NCBI GenBank assembly: GCA_002862125.1
Contig: PHSP01000004.1
Coordinates: 104,935 to 168,934, forward strand
Direction of reading: 5' to 3'
DNA length: 64,000 nt
From: Methylobacter sp. KS41
GTDB lineage: Bacteria > Pseudomonadota > Gammaproteobacteria > Methylococcales > Methylomonadaceae
The notes under the pieces were generated by a model. That model worked only from the letters and a program-made list of their open reading frames with translations. It had not been told where the DNA came from and ran no database searches. Shown here one piece after another: positions 36,693 to 46,188 of the stretch. The stretch's first letter is position 1, and each line of letters opens with the position of its first letter. The position numbers and the translations under genes were made by a program.

Positions 36693-37388
36693 ATGATCGA
36701 GATTACAGACATGACACACAAAATTGCAAAAAAGATCGTCAGCTACAAAGTGCTGACCAAAGAAGACGCAGCCGAACCGGCCAAGCAGGAGCAACCGCCG
36801 TCATTTGAAAGCATGCACGAAAATGTCGAGCGTCCCGAAGTGCTGCTCGGCTCCACCTACAAGATCAAAACCCCGCAGTCGGAACATGCGCTGTACATCA
36901 CCATCAACGACATGGTCCTGAACATGGGCACCGCTCACGAAGAACGGAGGCCTTATGAAATCTTCATCAACTCCAAAAACATGGAGCATTTCCAATGGGT
37001 GCTGGCCCTGACCAGGGTTATCTCGGCGGTATTCCGCAAGGGCGGCGACGCCTGTTTCCTGGTCGAAGAACTCAAAGCGGTATTCGATCCCAAAGGCGGT
37101 TACTTTAAAAAAGGCGGCGTGTTCATGCCGTCGCTGGTCGCCGAAATCGGCTGCGCCATCGAATCGCACCTGAAACACATCGGCATGATCAAGCCGGAAG
37201 CGATGACCGACCGCCAGAAAAAGTTTCTTGACGAAAAGCGCCGCGAATTCGAAGCCCAGCACGGCGAATCCGATGGGCAGGCGTTTCCGGAAAAAGCCGT
37301 GCTCTGCAACAAGTGCAGCACCAAGGCAATGGTGTTGATGGACGGCTGCATGACCTGTTTGAATTGCGGCGAGAGCAAGTGCGGGTAA
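36693..37388 (+). CDS. nrdJb: Class II ribonucleotide reductase small/C-terminal protein NrdJb
   Basis: A 231-aa protein that corresponds to the C-terminal part of long class II reductases and to the separate NrdJb of Pseudomonas. It contains ERRPYEIFINSKNMEHFQWV and LTRVISAVFRKGGDACFLVE, the TSCPD-type domain, and ends in CNKCSTKAMVLMDGCMTCLN with CGESKCG, a zinc/redox cysteine cluster that re-reduces the active site. Translation may instead start at ATG 36711 (MTHKIAKKIVSYKV). In Pseudomonas the two genes are adjacent; here a DUF3800 gene and a terminator lie between them, so it may need its own promoter. Confidence 0.85.
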   Translation: MIEITDMTHKIAKKIVSYKVLTKEDAAEPAKQEQPPSFESMHENVERPEVLLGSTYKIKTPQSEHALYITINDMVLNMGTAHEERRPYEIFINSKNMEHFQWVLALTRVISAVFRKGGDACFLVEELKAVFDPKGGYFKKGGVFMPSLVAEIGCAIESHLKHIGMIKPEAMTDRQKKFLDEKRREFEAQHGESDGQAFPEKAVLCNKCSTKAMVLMDGCMTCLNCGESKCG

Positions 37389-37469
37389 TGCCGCTTGACG
37401 ATCCACACTTCGAGGCTGTCATGCGAACATACAGCAATGCGAACATTGAAAAAACAATAAGATTACATT

Positions 37470-38930
37470 ATGTCTAGATGGATAGATCATTTCAATTTGC
37501 ACCCTTTTCAAAGCATATGGCAACAGCTTAAAAACGAACTGAGCATCGCAAAAATAGATGATCAAACGGTAATCACTGATGTTACAGAACTGGCTAGGCT
37601 TAGAAAAGTCGTGGCGTATATCGATGGCATGGTTCAATCCATCGATCCTGAATTAGTACCAGCGACTACGTGGGATAGTTTTAGAGACCAGGCAACAAAC
37701 TGTAATCAACAAATTGCTGCATACAATAGCAACAGAAATACTGGACTTCTCCAGAATGCCAATAGTCATGCAGATAATCTACTAACTTATATTCGGCCTT
37801 ATATGGTCGTTAATGGCAAAGTTGGAGAAGCGCTTCAAAACTCTATCAAGAGCTATGCGGAAACTGTAGAGGAATATGGCAATAGCTTTCGTATTAAATC
37901 TCAAGAGTTGCTCGATGAAATCAGACTGCTAAAAGGGAATGCAGATACCTCATTTCAAGCTCTTGAGAACATAAAACAATCAATCGACCAGTTAAACATT
38001 GAGTTGTTTGGTATCAATTTGGATGACGGAGTTCAAGCAAAGATTAGATCGCTCTTTGCAGATTTTGAAACCAAGTATCAAACAATAAACGCATATTACA
38101 ATGAAACCTTGATTGGCGACGAAAACGATCTGTCGATTAAAAAGGAAATATCAATGGCCAAAGAAGTCATTGTAGAAGATCAAAAATCGATCAAAAATAT
38201 TCTGAAAAACGTCGAAGAAAAAATAACCGAACTTAGTGATTTTCATACTACCATCTTTGGCGAATTGAATGAAAACAACGAACGAAAAGGTGGACTTTCT
38301 AATGACTTCGATACTCGTATTAAAGCATTAAAAAAGTTCGAGGACGATCAAAAAATCAAGTACAAAGCTTTAAATGGTGAGATAGAAACGTTGTTGCCGG
38401 GAGCTACAAGCGCTGGCTTGGCAACAGCATACAGTGAAATGAAAGCGTCTTTTGACAGACCGATTCAAAATTCCAGTCGATTATTCTATTTTTCGGTCGG
38501 CATCCTCATTTTCGGAAGCATCTTGTTATCTATCGAAAAAATTGGCGGAGATAGTGGAATAGCATTTGTAAGTCTTAATGACTGGGACGCTGTATTTAAA
38601 AGCCTAGTTTACAAATTGCCATTTTACGCACCTGTTTTATGGTTGGCCTTTTACGCCACGAAAAGACGCAGTGAATATCATAGATTACAACAAGAATATT
38701 CTCATAAAGAGGCTTTAGCCAAATCTTACAAAAACTACAAACAACAATTGCAAGATTTAGGGGATAACGATACTGGACTTCAGATCGAGTTCATCAAGAA
38801 AGCGATTGATGCAATAGCTTATAATGCTTCACAAACTTTAGATAAAAAACATGGAGACAAAATGCCTATACAAGAAATCATAGAGAAAGCTGTTGAGAAG
38901 TATGTAAGTGCAGTAAATAGGCCGGAATAA
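37470..38930 (+). CDS. Coiled-coil protein with two C-terminal membrane segments, function unknown
   Basis: I do not recognise a named family. The 486-aa protein has a long, mostly helical N-terminal 330 residues with heptad-like stretches (for example about 145-300: SQELLDEIRLLKGNAD, KEVIVEDQKSIKNILKNVEE). A conserved-looking block LLPGATSAGLATAYSEMK precedes two membrane segments, at about 338-357 and 381-401, with a short cytoplasmic-type tail (TKRRSEYHRLQQEYSHKEAL) forming another coil. It is AT-rich, lies between nrdJb and a transposase relic, and has no obvious operon partner. Defence effectors with this layout exist, but nothing here proves such a role. Confidence 0.7.
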   Translation: MSRWIDHFNLHPFQSIWQQLKNELSIAKIDDQTVITDVTELARLRKVVAYIDGMVQSIDPELVPATTWDSFRDQATNCNQQIAAYNSNRNTGLLQNANSHADNLLTYIRPYMVVNGKVGEALQNSIKSYAETVEEYGNSFRIKSQELLDEIRLLKGNADTSFQALENIKQSIDQLNIELFGINLDDGVQAKIRSLFADFETKYQTINAYYNETLIGDENDLSIKKEISMAKEVIVEDQKSIKNILKNVEEKITELSDFHTTIFGELNENNERKGGLSNDFDTRIKALKKFEDDQKIKYKALNGEIETLLPGATSAGLATAYSEMKASFDRPIQNSSRLFYFSVGILIFGSILLSIEKIGGDSGIAFVSLNDWDAVFKSLVYKLPFYAPVLWLAFYATKRRSEYHRLQQEYSHKEALAKSYKNYKQQLQDLGDNDTGLQIEFIKKAIDAIAYNASQTLDKKHGDKMPIQEIIEKAVEKYVSAVNRPE

Positions 38931-38936
38931 GTCTTT

Positions 38937-39611
38937 TCAAGCGGCAACGCGAAAAGCGTTTCCGGCAAGGCACACATCATCGATTAAAAGCACATTTTTG
39001 ACCTCGCACTGCCAACCCGGTAAGTTGCAATCCATAGGGCGCAATAAGCGATAGCCGTATTGCGCCGCATGGGTACAACGACGTTCCCCTTCAACATCAA
39101 GCCAGGGTATTGAAGTTGCCCAGTCAATCGGATAAAGCCCCCGCGCCACATCCCGGTGAAATGTCGAATAAGGCCAATCCGCCGCCTGTCTGACCAAACC
39201 CTATTTTAGCGGGTTGATATGGCAATAACCGACATGCGCCGCATAACCGGCATCATCAACTATCATGCGCTCCCAAAAACGCCGCTGCCAAATTCCTCGC
39301 TCGCCTCGGGCAACGCGTACGGCGGAACGCCGTTCGATCATGGGCAATGCCTTGGAAAACGTTTGTTTAATGACTTTCAGTGCTTGGAATTATCATCATC
39401 GCCTTCAGGCCGCGTCCAAATACAATGCAAGCGGTCAGGAAGAACCACCCAGGAATCAATGTGAAAAGGCCGGCGTTTACGGGTTTCCTTGACCGCTTGC
39501 CGAAGAACATCAATAGGGCGGATCAATAGGTCGTTTGGATGCCTCTCCAGAAGATTGACTGTAAAAAAGTAAGGCGCCGCCTGAAATGCGGTAACGGCGA
39601 TAGTCAGGCAT
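38937..39611 (-). pseudogene. REP-associated tyrosine transposase (RAYT, Y1/IS200-like), broken
   Basis: On the minus strand from ATG 39611, the protein reads MPDYRRYRISGGAYFFTVNL and then LPDRLHCIW (the HUH-like pair is altered to HC) before a stop at about 39380. The rest continues in another frame (ALPMIERRSAVRVARGERGI, then WERMIVDDAGYAAHVGYCHI) with a second stop after NPLK and a final piece GLVRQAADWPYSTFHRDVAR. At least one frameshift and two stops make it inactive. One of its associated REP sequences lies inside the last part of the gene. Confidence 0.85.
39014..39070 (-). repeat. REP copy A, inverted relative to copy B
   Basis: On the minus strand it begins ATGCGGCGCAATACGGCTAT and continues CGCTTATTGCGCCCTATGG, then a diverging ACTTACCGGGTT end. 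The first 39 bases match copy B at 39670-39708 except for one base. It lies in the 3' part of the RAYT relic. Confidence 0.8.
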
Positions 39612-39669
39612 TGTTAATCCTCATTATGCCCGCATTGTAACAACGTAGTGGAAAACAATGATGCCTTTC

Positions 39670-39726
39670 ATGCGGCGCAATACGGCTATCGCCTATTGCG
39701 CCCTATGGCTTGCGCCTTACCGGGTT
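39670..39726 (+). repeat. REP copy B, upstream of the RAYT relic
   Basis: ATGCGGCGCAATACGGCTAT followed by CGCCTATTGCGCCCTATGG; internal GGCGCAATA/TATTGCGCC arms form a hairpin. With copy A it flanks the transposase start as an inverted pair, the classical RAYT-REP layout. The 42-bp tandem array starts a few bases downstream. Confidence 0.8.
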
Positions 39727-39728
39727 TG

Positions 39729-40275
39729 AACAATCTTCCTTTTACCAGGCGCAATCAGCTGGATTACTTGGACAATCTTCCTGTTAACAGGCGCAATCAG
39801 CAAGATTACTCGAACAATGTTCCTTTTTGCAAGTGCAATCAGCTAGATTACTCGAACAATGTTCCTTTTTGCAGGCGCATTCAGCTGGATTACTTGAACA
39901 ATGTTCCTTTTAACGGGCGCAATCAGCAAGATTACTTGAACAATGTTCCATTTAACAGGCGCAATCAGCAAGATTCTTAGAACAATGTTCCTTTTAACAG
40001 GCGCAATCAGCTGGATTACTCGAACAATGTTCCTTTTAACCGGGGCAATCAGCTGGATTACTTGAACAATGTTCCTTTTAACCGGGGCAATCAGCTGGAT
40101 TACTTGAACAATGTTCCTTTTTGCAGGTGCAATCAGCTGGATTACTCGAACAATGTCTCTTTTTGCAGGTGCAATCTGCAACATGATTCGGAACATGTCC
40201 CTTTTTGAAGGGGCAATCAGCAACTTTATCCGGCTTATGTACCTTTTTGCAGACTCAACCATCAACATAAGGCAT
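39729..40275 (+). repeat. Tandem array of about thirteen 42-bp units
   Basis: Units start near 39729, 39771, 39813 and so on every 42 bases to about 40233, with no spacers. The unit is approximately AACAATGTTCCTTTTAACAG then GCGCAATCAGCTGGATTACT and TG. Outer units are more degenerate. Eight successive unit junctions (from 39812 to 40106) carry an intact dyad GAACAATGTTC. Because 42 is a multiple of 3 the array is open in one + frame (14-residue period) and one - frame, but I see no credible gene: the + frame hits a stop at 39978 and neither has a convincing start. Confidence 0.9.
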
Positions 40276-40428
40276 GGAATCAGCAACAAGCCAGTAGCCA
40301 AGTAGGTCAGATGCGCGATAGCGTTCCCTGACATTTCCGGGTTTCGAAACGGCATCATAAATGCTTGCTTCATAATCCCCAGATGATCTATAGTTTTGTC
40401 TCTTTATTTCATTGCAGGAGTACATGCC

Positions 40429-40962
40429 ATGCTCGATATAATTCTCATCCTGGCCGCAATCGGCGTCATCATCTTTATAATCGTTGCGGCGATGCAGCCA
40501 TCCGAATTCAGCGTTACCCGGACGGGCATAATAGCCGCGCCGGCGTCAGCCGTTTTTGACCATGTCAATGATTTGCAGAAATGGGAGGCCTGGTCGCCGT
40601 GGGCAAAACTCGATCCCGACGCCAGGAATTCCTTTGAGGGGCCGGCGTCAGGAACTGGCGCCATTATGAGGTGGGCCGGCAACAACAAGGTAGGCCAGGG
40701 AAGCATGACCATTATCGAGAGCGATGCGGACAAGTTTATCCGTTTCAAACTGGAATTCCTGAAACCCTTCGCAGCCACTAATACTGCCGAGTTCAGCTTC
40801 AACTCCGGAAACGATCAAACCACCGTGACCTGGACGATGCGCGGAAAAAGCGACTTCAAAGGCAAGGCCATTGGCTTGCTCATGAACTGCGAAAAGATGG
40901 CCGGGGGCCAGTTCGAAAAGGGTTTGGCAAATTTAAAATCGGTGGCGGAAGCCGCCGGCTAG
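40429..40962 (+). CDS. SRPBCC-family (polyketide cyclase/START-like) protein
   Basis: A 177-aa protein with an N-terminal membrane segment (LDIILILAAIGVIIFIIVAA) followed by an SRPBCC lipid/hydrophobic-ligand fold: FSVTRTGIIAAPASAVFDHV, then NDLQKWEAWSPWAKLDP, the usual start of the domain, and GQFEKGLANLKSVAEA at the end. ATG 40429 is chosen because GGAG lies 8 bases before it. The ligand is unknown. It stands alone between the tandem array and tpm. Confidence 0.82.
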   Translation: MLDIILILAAIGVIIFIIVAAMQPSEFSVTRTGIIAAPASAVFDHVNDLQKWEAWSPWAKLDPDARNSFEGPASGTGAIMRWAGNNKVGQGSMTIIESDADKFIRFKLEFLKPFAATNTAEFSFNSGNDQTTVTWTMRGKSDFKGKAIGLLMNCEKMAGGQFEKGLANLKSVAEAAG

Positions 40963-41045
40963 AACAATCGCCACGCACCCAGCCGGACTCTGACGGCATC
41001 CTAAACAATCTATAAATCCGGAAATTAAATCAACAGGAACACGGC

Positions 41046-41705
41046 ATGCACCCAGACTTCTGGCACGAACGCTGGCAACTGAACCAGATCGGCTTTCACA
41101 ACGAAGCTTTCAATCTTCACCTGCAAAAATTCTGGCCCGCATTGAATATTGCGCAAGGCAGCCGGGTATTCGTGCCCTTGTGCGGTAAAAGCAAGGATAT
41201 GCTGTGGCTGCTCGCTCAGAGTTATGATGTTACCGGCGTGGAACTTAGCCCGCTGGCAGTGGAGGCGTTTTTCAGCGAGAACGGCGTGCCGGCAACGGCT
41301 AGCCGGCAAGGCAAATTCAGCGTGAGCGCAGCCGACGGCCTGCGCATTTATTGCGGTGATTTCTTCGACCTTAGCGCCGGCGATCTGGCCGGTGTAAACG
41401 CCGTCTACGACCGCGCCTCGCTGGTTGCACTGCCGCCGGATATGCGCGCCGCTTATGCTGCGCACATGCAGCATTTGCTCAGACCGGGAGCGAAAATGCT
41501 GCTGCTTGCTTTCGACTACCTCCAAGAAGAAATGCCGGGACCGCCGTTCAGTGTTACGACGCAGGAAGTAGAGACGCTTTACCGTAGTTGGTGCAATGTC
41601 GAGTTGCTGCACTCGGAGGATATTTTTGACCGGGAACCTAGATTCCGCGACAGAGGCGTGAGCCGGATGCAAGAACAAGTCTATGCGCTTACCGCTCGCG
41701 GATAA
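41046..41705 (+). CDS. tpm: Thiopurine S-methyltransferase family protein
   Basis: A 219-aa class I SAM-dependent methyltransferase of the bacterial TPMT type. It begins MHPDFWHERWQLNQIGFH, with RVFVPLCGKSKDMLWLL as SAM motif I and VTGVELSPLAVEAFF next. YDRASLVALPPDMRAAYAAH and PGAKMLLLAFDY follow. Bacterial TPMTs methylate thiopurines and also selenium or tellurium compounds; the natural substrate here is unknown. AGGAA lies about 7 bases before the ATG. Confidence 0.9.
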   Translation: MHPDFWHERWQLNQIGFHNEAFNLHLQKFWPALNIAQGSRVFVPLCGKSKDMLWLLAQSYDVTGVELSPLAVEAFFSENGVPATASRQGKFSVSAADGLRIYCGDFFDLSAGDLAGVNAVYDRASLVALPPDMRAAYAAHMQHLLRPGAKMLLLAFDYLQEEMPGPPFSVTTQEVETLYRSWCNVELLHSEDIFDREPRFRDRGVSRMQEQVYALTARG

Positions 41706-41774
41706 GAACTAACAGGCACCAACAGATGGTGTTGAAAGCCGCTTAAAATTTCCATTTTAAAAATTATTTTTACG

Positions 41775-42716
41775 CTATAAGAAGTCTTTTTTCCACCATT
41801 CCTTCAAAATAAGATACAGTGATTTTGGCTTTGTCTCCGGCTCTGTCTGCAACGGCTTTGGCTCATCCTCAACAGCGCTGTATTCATCCTCTGGATCGTA
41901 CTCATTTATTTTAGCGTTCGATTCATCCGCAACAAATGATGGATTATAGCCGCGGCTAATATTGCTCGCCTCTTGCTGCAATGCGGCGATTTGATTTGGA
42001 TCAAGCATCTTGACTACAATGTCCCTGGACGTGACAACGCTTTCCACTCCCTGGGCAGCAGCCAGATTAAACCATAAATAGGCGCGTTCAATATCCTTAT
42101 TGATGGCGATGCCGGAATAAAACATCTCGCCAAGTGTCGATTGTGCTCGCGGATGTCCTTGCCGGGCGGCTTTATCCAGCCAGTAAAAAGCTGTTTTGTA
42201 ATCCTGTACAGTCCCTTGACCTTTAAGAAGAGCCAGTCCATAACGGTACTGTCCTTCCACCTGATTATGTTGAGCGGCTTTTTCAAACCATTGAACTGCT
42301 ATGTGGTCATTCTTGACGCCCCTGGCAACGGATGTGTGACGCAAACCCATTTTAAGCTCGGCCTCGGCATCGCCTTTTTCTGCCAGCTCTTTAATTTGAT
42401 CCCGGTGAAGATCCGCAACAGGTTTGGCAATTTCCACCCCCTGATTGAAGGCCATCCACGTGGCTCCCAAAACGGGAATAAATAGAACGGCGATGCCGAC
42501 GGTCCAAATCAGACGCAAGGGATTCACCACCGAGAACCGGTAACGGCATGCCTTGCAACGATAGGCGGTATAAAACAATATCTTTAAAATGCCATCATTT
42601 GTTTTCGTCGATGAAATTCTCGTATTCTCATTTCCACACCGGGGACAAACGAGTATCTCAACAGGAGATGAAACCCGGTTTGCATGTTTTTCTAGTTTAC
42701 GATCTGATTCTTGCAT
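41775..42716 (-). CDS. SEL1-repeat membrane protein with N-terminal zinc ribbon
   Basis: A 313-aa protein. Residues about 24-60 carry CPRCGNENTR and CKACRYRFSV (two CxxC pairs, probable zinc ribbon), followed by one membrane segment at about 68-90 (LIWTVGIAVLFIPVLGATWM). Four or so SEL1-like repeats follow, for example AVQWFEKAAQHNQVEGQYRY, AFYWLDKAARQGHPRAQSTL and AYLWFNLAAAQGVES. The acidic C-terminal tail ends in KEWWKKDFL. SEL1 proteins act as scaffolds; partners cannot be inferred. It converges with tpm. Confidence 0.82.
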   Translation of the reverse strand: MQESDRKLEKHANRVSSPVEILVCPRCGNENTRISSTKTNDGILKILFYTAYRCKACRYRFSVVNPLRLIWTVGIAVLFIPVLGATWMAFNQGVEIAKPVADLHRDQIKELAEKGDAEAELKMGLRHTSVARGVKNDHIAVQWFEKAAQHNQVEGQYRYGLALLKGQGTVQDYKTAFYWLDKAARQGHPRAQSTLGEMFYSGIAINKDIERAYLWFNLAAAQGVESVVTSRDIVVKMLDPNQIAALQQEASNISRGYNPSFVADESNAKINEYDPEDEYSAVEDEPKPLQTEPETKPKSLYLILKEWWKKDFL

Positions 42717-42801
42717 ACATTTTTCTACTCCTTATCCGGGTAAGACTGATCAATCAACGCATCCAGGTTTTCGAAAAAGTTGACCCTTGCAGTGCGCCAA
42801 G

Positions 42802-43689
42802 TCATATCCTGGCCAGCACTTCCGCCACAGTAGCGCCCATTGCCGCAGGTGTTGGACAAATAATAACCCCCAACTCTTTCAGCATCGCAACTTTTTCAGC
42901 CGCTCCTTCATCCGCAGATGAAATAATAGCGCCGGCATGACCCATGCGGCGGCCTTCCGGCGCGGTTAAGCCGGCGATATAGGCAACCACCGGTTTAGTC
43001 ATATATTCCTTGGCATAAAGCCCCGCTTCCACTTCTTGGGGTCCGCCGATTTCGCCAATCATGAGAACAACTTTAGTTTCCGGATCCTGTTCAAATTTTT
43101 CCAGAACGTCCCGGTGTGAACTGCCGTTGATTGGATCGCCGCCAATACCCACTGATGAAGAAATGCCGATACCCAAACGCTTCATTTGGTCCGCGGCTTC
43201 GTAGCCTAAAGTACCTGAGCGGCCAACAATGCCAACATTGCCCTGCATGTAAATATGTCCCGGCATAATACCCAACATGGCGCGGCCAGGACTGATTGTG
43301 CCTGCGCAGTTAGGACCGGTAAGAATCATGCGTTCTTCTTTAGGGAAACGGCGCAGGAAGTTCTTCACTGTCATCATGTCCTGGGTAGGAATGCCATCGG
43401 TAATCGCCACGCAATATTTAACGCCAGCGTCGGCTGCTTCCATGATGGAATCGGCGGCGAAGGCAGGAGGAACAAAGATAATGCTGGCTTCAGCGCCGGT
43501 TTGCTGTACCGCTTCTTTAACAGTATTAAAAACCGGCAGTCCAAGGTGGATTTGTCCGCCTTTGCCGGGGGTAATGCCGCCGACCACCTTAGAGCCGTAA
43601 TTAATCATGTCCTGCGCATGAAACGAACCGATTTTTCCAGTAAAGCCTTGTACAACAATACGCGTTTCTTTGTCAATAAAAATTGCCAT
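42802..43689 (-). CDS. mtkB: Malate--CoA ligase (malate thiokinase) alpha subunit MtkB
   Basis: A 295-aa protein of the succinyl-CoA synthetase alpha family: CoA-binding N-terminus FTGKIGSFHAQDMINYGS, then GGITPGKGG, GPNCAGTISPGRAMLGIMPG, and the phosphorylated-His loop MGHAGAIISSADEG. In the serine cycle the complex makes malyl-CoA from malate with ATP. Sequence alone hardly separates it from SucD, but its place beside malyl-CoA lyase and serine-cycle genes makes MtkB the better call. Its ATG immediately follows the mtkA TAA, with AGGAGA upstream. Confidence 0.9.
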   Translation of the reverse strand: MAIFIDKETRIVVQGFTGKIGSFHAQDMINYGSKVVGGITPGKGGQIHLGLPVFNTVKEAVQQTGAEASIIFVPPAFAADSIMEAADAGVKYCVAITDGIPTQDMMTVKNFLRRFPKEERMILTGPNCAGTISPGRAMLGIMPGHIYMQGNVGIVGRSGTLGYEAADQMKRLGIGISSSVGIGGDPINGSSHRDVLEKFEQDPETKVVLMIGEIGGPQEVEAGLYAKEYMTKPVVAYIAGLTAPEGRRMGHAGAIISSADEGAAEKVAMLKELGVIICPTPAAMGATVAEVLARI

Positions 43690-44883
43690 TTAAATCTCCT
43701 GAACTGCTTCTTTTGCAAGCGCTTCATTGCGCGCTTGCACCGCTTTTTCAGCTGCCTCGGCCAAAGTTTCCGCGGTAATTATAGGTAATCCGCTTTCTGC
43801 GATAATGCGTTGGCCTTCCTCTACATTAGTGCCTGATAATCTCACAATTAGCGGCACTTTCATGTCAATTTTTCTTACCGCCTGCACCACGCCTTCAGCA
43901 ATCCAGTCGCAACGGTTGATGCCCGCAAAAATATTAACCAGCATTGCTTTGACGCCCTTGTCGGCCAGAACCAAGCGAAAGGCTTTTTCAGTGCGTTCAG
44001 CCGAGGCGCCTCCGCCTACATCCAGGAAATTGGCGGGCTCGCCGCCAGCCAGTTTTATCATGTCCATAGTAGCCATGGCTAAACCCGCTCCGTTAATCAT
44101 ACAGCCGATATCGCCGTCCAATCCAACATAGCTCAAACCACGGTCAGCAGCCGCCATTTCACGCGGATCTTCCTGGGTTTTATCACGCAATTCAGAAATT
44201 TTTGGTTGCCGGAACAAAGCATTGTCATCAAAACCCATTTTTGCATCCAATGCGATTAATTCACCACTACGCGTAACAACCAAGGGGTTGATTTCCAGCA
44301 TGCTGGCATCGAGCGCTCGCAAGGCCCGGTAACAACCCTTGATGGTTTTAACCGCATGACTTAATATTTCAGCATCAAGGCCCAATGCAAAAGCCATTTC
44401 ACGCGCTTGATAGTCTTGCAAACCCACGGCGGGCTCAATATAAATTTTAATAACAGAGTCCGGGCTACTGACCGCCAGCTCTTCAATTTCCATGCCGCCC
44501 TGCGCAGAACCAACCATCACAATCCGTTCCGAACTGCGATCAACCAAAAAACAGAAATATAATTCCTTGGCAATGTCAGTGCCCGCCTCGATATACAATC
44601 TTGAACACACTTTACCTGCAGGACCGGTTTGATGGGTAACCAGCCGCTTGCCCAATAAGAAGCCAGCCGCCGCTTCTACTTCATCATGGGTTTTACAGAT
44701 TTTAATGCCGCCTGCTTTACCACGCGCGCCTGAATGAATCTGCGCTTTTACCACCCACAAGTGCCCGCCAATTTCTCTGGCCCGCTGCACGGCGTCTTCC
44801 GGACTATACGCCAAACCGCCTTCAGCGATTTTAACCCCATAACCGCTTAAAATATCTTTTGCTTGATACTCATGAATATCCAC
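43690..44883 (-). CDS. mtkA: Malate--CoA ligase beta subunit MtkA
   Basis: A 397-aa ATP-grasp subunit. It begins (M)[20 protein letters not shown], then [19 protein letters not shown], the ATP-grasp core; [20 protein letters not shown] and [20 protein letters not shown] follow in the CoA-ligase part. I place the start at GTG 44883: GGAG stands 5 bases before it and the family starts with MDIHEYQ. The open frame continues 17 residues upstream to 44934 without similarity. It lies between mcl and mtkB on one strand. Confidence 0.92.
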   Translation of the reverse strand: MDIHEYQAKDILSGYGVKIAEGGLAYSPEDAVQRAREIGGHLWVVKAQIHSGARGKAGGIKICKTHDEVEAAAGFLLGKRLVTHQTGPAGKVCSRLYIEAGTDIAKELYFCFLVDRSSERIVMVGSAQGGMEIEELAVSSPDSVIKIYIEPAVGLQDYQAREMAFALGLDAEILSHAVKTIKGCYRALRALDASMLEINPLVVTRSGELIALDAKMGFDDNALFRQPKISELRDKTQEDPREMAAADRGLSYVGLDGDIGCMINGAGLAMATMDMIKLAGGEPANFLDVGGGASAERTEKAFRLVLADKGVKAMLVNIFAGINRCDWIAEGVVQAVRKIDMKVPLIVRLSGTNVEEGQRIIAESGLPIITAETLAEAAEKAVQARNEALAKEAVQEI

Positions 44884-44966
44884 AGCATCTCCGTTGTTAA
44901 TTTTTTTATTTATGTGAAAGGTACTAGGATGCAAGACGATATTCTTTTCGCCCTTGGTCTCGTTCT

Positions 44967-45917
44967 CTATTTTGTTTTTGCACTAATCGCTTCAGCGGCC
45001 CGAACCACGTTATTGGCCATTTTTTCTGAAGCGGCATCAATTAAACGGCCATCTAATGCCGCGGCTCCCTTGCCTTGCGCCGCAGCTTCCTGTAATGCCG
45101 CTAAAATGCGTTTGGCTTTTTCAACTTCACCCGCAGGCGGCGTAAAAATTTCATTGGCTAATTCGACCTGTGATGGATGAATCGCCCATTTACCTTCACA
45201 GCCTATCGCCGCAGCCCGCCTGCCCGCTAATTTGTAACCTTCCGGGTCTTTAAAATCGCCAAATGGGCCATCGATTGGGCGCAAGCCAAAAGCACGGCAG
45301 GCTACCGTCATGCGGCTGATAGCTGAGTGCCATTGATCGCCGGGATAATCCGGATTTAAGCCGCCGATGTTAGTGGTTCTTGCTCGATTGCTTGCCGCAT
45401 AATCAGCCACGCCAAAATGCATGGCCTCAAGACGGCCCGATGCGCCGCAGCGCGCAATATCTTCGACATTAACCATGCCTAATGCAGTTTCAATTAGCGC
45501 TTCAATTCCTATTCTATTTTTCAGTCCTTGTTGCATTTCCAATTGGTTAAGCATCGCTTCAACCATATAGACATCAGCATAAACGCCGACCTTGGGAATC
45601 AATATGGTATCCAGTTTAGCGCCGCACTGCTCAACCAGATCAACAATGTCACGGACCATGTATTGGGTATCCAGACCGTTAATACGCACGGATATGGTAA
45701 CGCCGTGGCCTTTCCAGTCCATATCGTTAATGGCTTCAATAATGTTTTTTCTGGCCCGTAATTTGTCATCCGGAGCGACAGCATCCTCAAGGTCCAGAAA
45801 AATGAAATCCGCGCCACTTTTCATCGCCTTTTCAAACATATCAGGATTTGATCCCGGAACCGCTAACTCACAACGTTGAACGCGTTGTATTGACGATGCA
45901 TATAAAGTGTGGCTCAT
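44967..45917 (-). CDS. mcl: L-malyl-CoA/beta-methylmalyl-CoA lyase
   Basis: A 316-aa HpcH/HpaI-type aldolase that splits malyl-CoA to glyoxylate and acetyl-CoA, the closing step of the serine cycle. Family blocks include [20 protein letters not shown], the metal-binding [39 protein letters not shown] and [19 protein letters not shown]. Length matches known Mcl (about 318-324). It is the first gene of the - strand unit mcl-mtkA-mtkB; the 271-base divergent gap with sgaA probably holds promoters for both directions. Confidence 0.93.
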   Translation of the reverse strand: MSHTLYASSIQRVQRCELAVPGSNPDMFEKAMKSGADFIFLDLEDAVAPDDKLRARKNIIEAINDMDWKGHGVTISVRINGLDTQYMVRDIVDLVEQCGAKLDTILIPKVGVYADVYMVEAMLNQLEMQQGLKNRIGIEALIETALGMVNVEDIARCGASGRLEAMHFGVADYAASNRARTTNIGGLNPDYPGDQWHSAISRMTVACRAFGLRPIDGPFGDFKDPEGYKLAGRRAAAIGCEGKWAIHPSQVELANEIFTPPAGEVEKAKRILAALQEAAAQGKGAAALDGRLIDAASEKMANNVVRAAEAISAKTK

Positions 45918-46188
45918 TTGTACATTCCTGATTTCATTAGTTTAAAGTTTTGATGCTTGTTTCTTGACTTAGCGCCGGAAAGATCTGGCCAGGAAACAAA
46001 TAAATCGCCCATTCTACTTTTAGCGCCACCAAAGTCAATTTTTTACGAGCATATCCGGCTTAAAGTCTCATTCAAACCTTGATGATTGTTAACGCCTATG
46101 TCATTATTATCTGTTTTTGGATATTGACTTTTCAATCACCAAGTCCTGTTTTAATCAATCATTCAACTACCTACAAAGAGGCAATACC

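Noticed and set aside
39812..40158. LexA/SOS boxes of the Bacillus type
   Set aside because: The dyads are GAAC-N3-GTTC, one base shorter than the GAAC-N4-GTTC box, and no gene follows that would be an SOS target.
39729..40275. CRISPR array
   Set aside because: The 42-bp units are contiguous with no spacers, units diverge from each other, and no cas genes are near.
39843..40373. Minus-strand 176-aa repetitive reading frame and the + strand 110-aa frame across the array
   Set aside because: They exist because the 42-bp period is a multiple of three; no ribosome site, no conserved start and the outer units lose the pattern.
44884..44934. Upstream start of mtkA at 44934
   Set aside because: A GTG at 44883 has GGAG at proper spacing and yields the conserved MDIHEYQ start.
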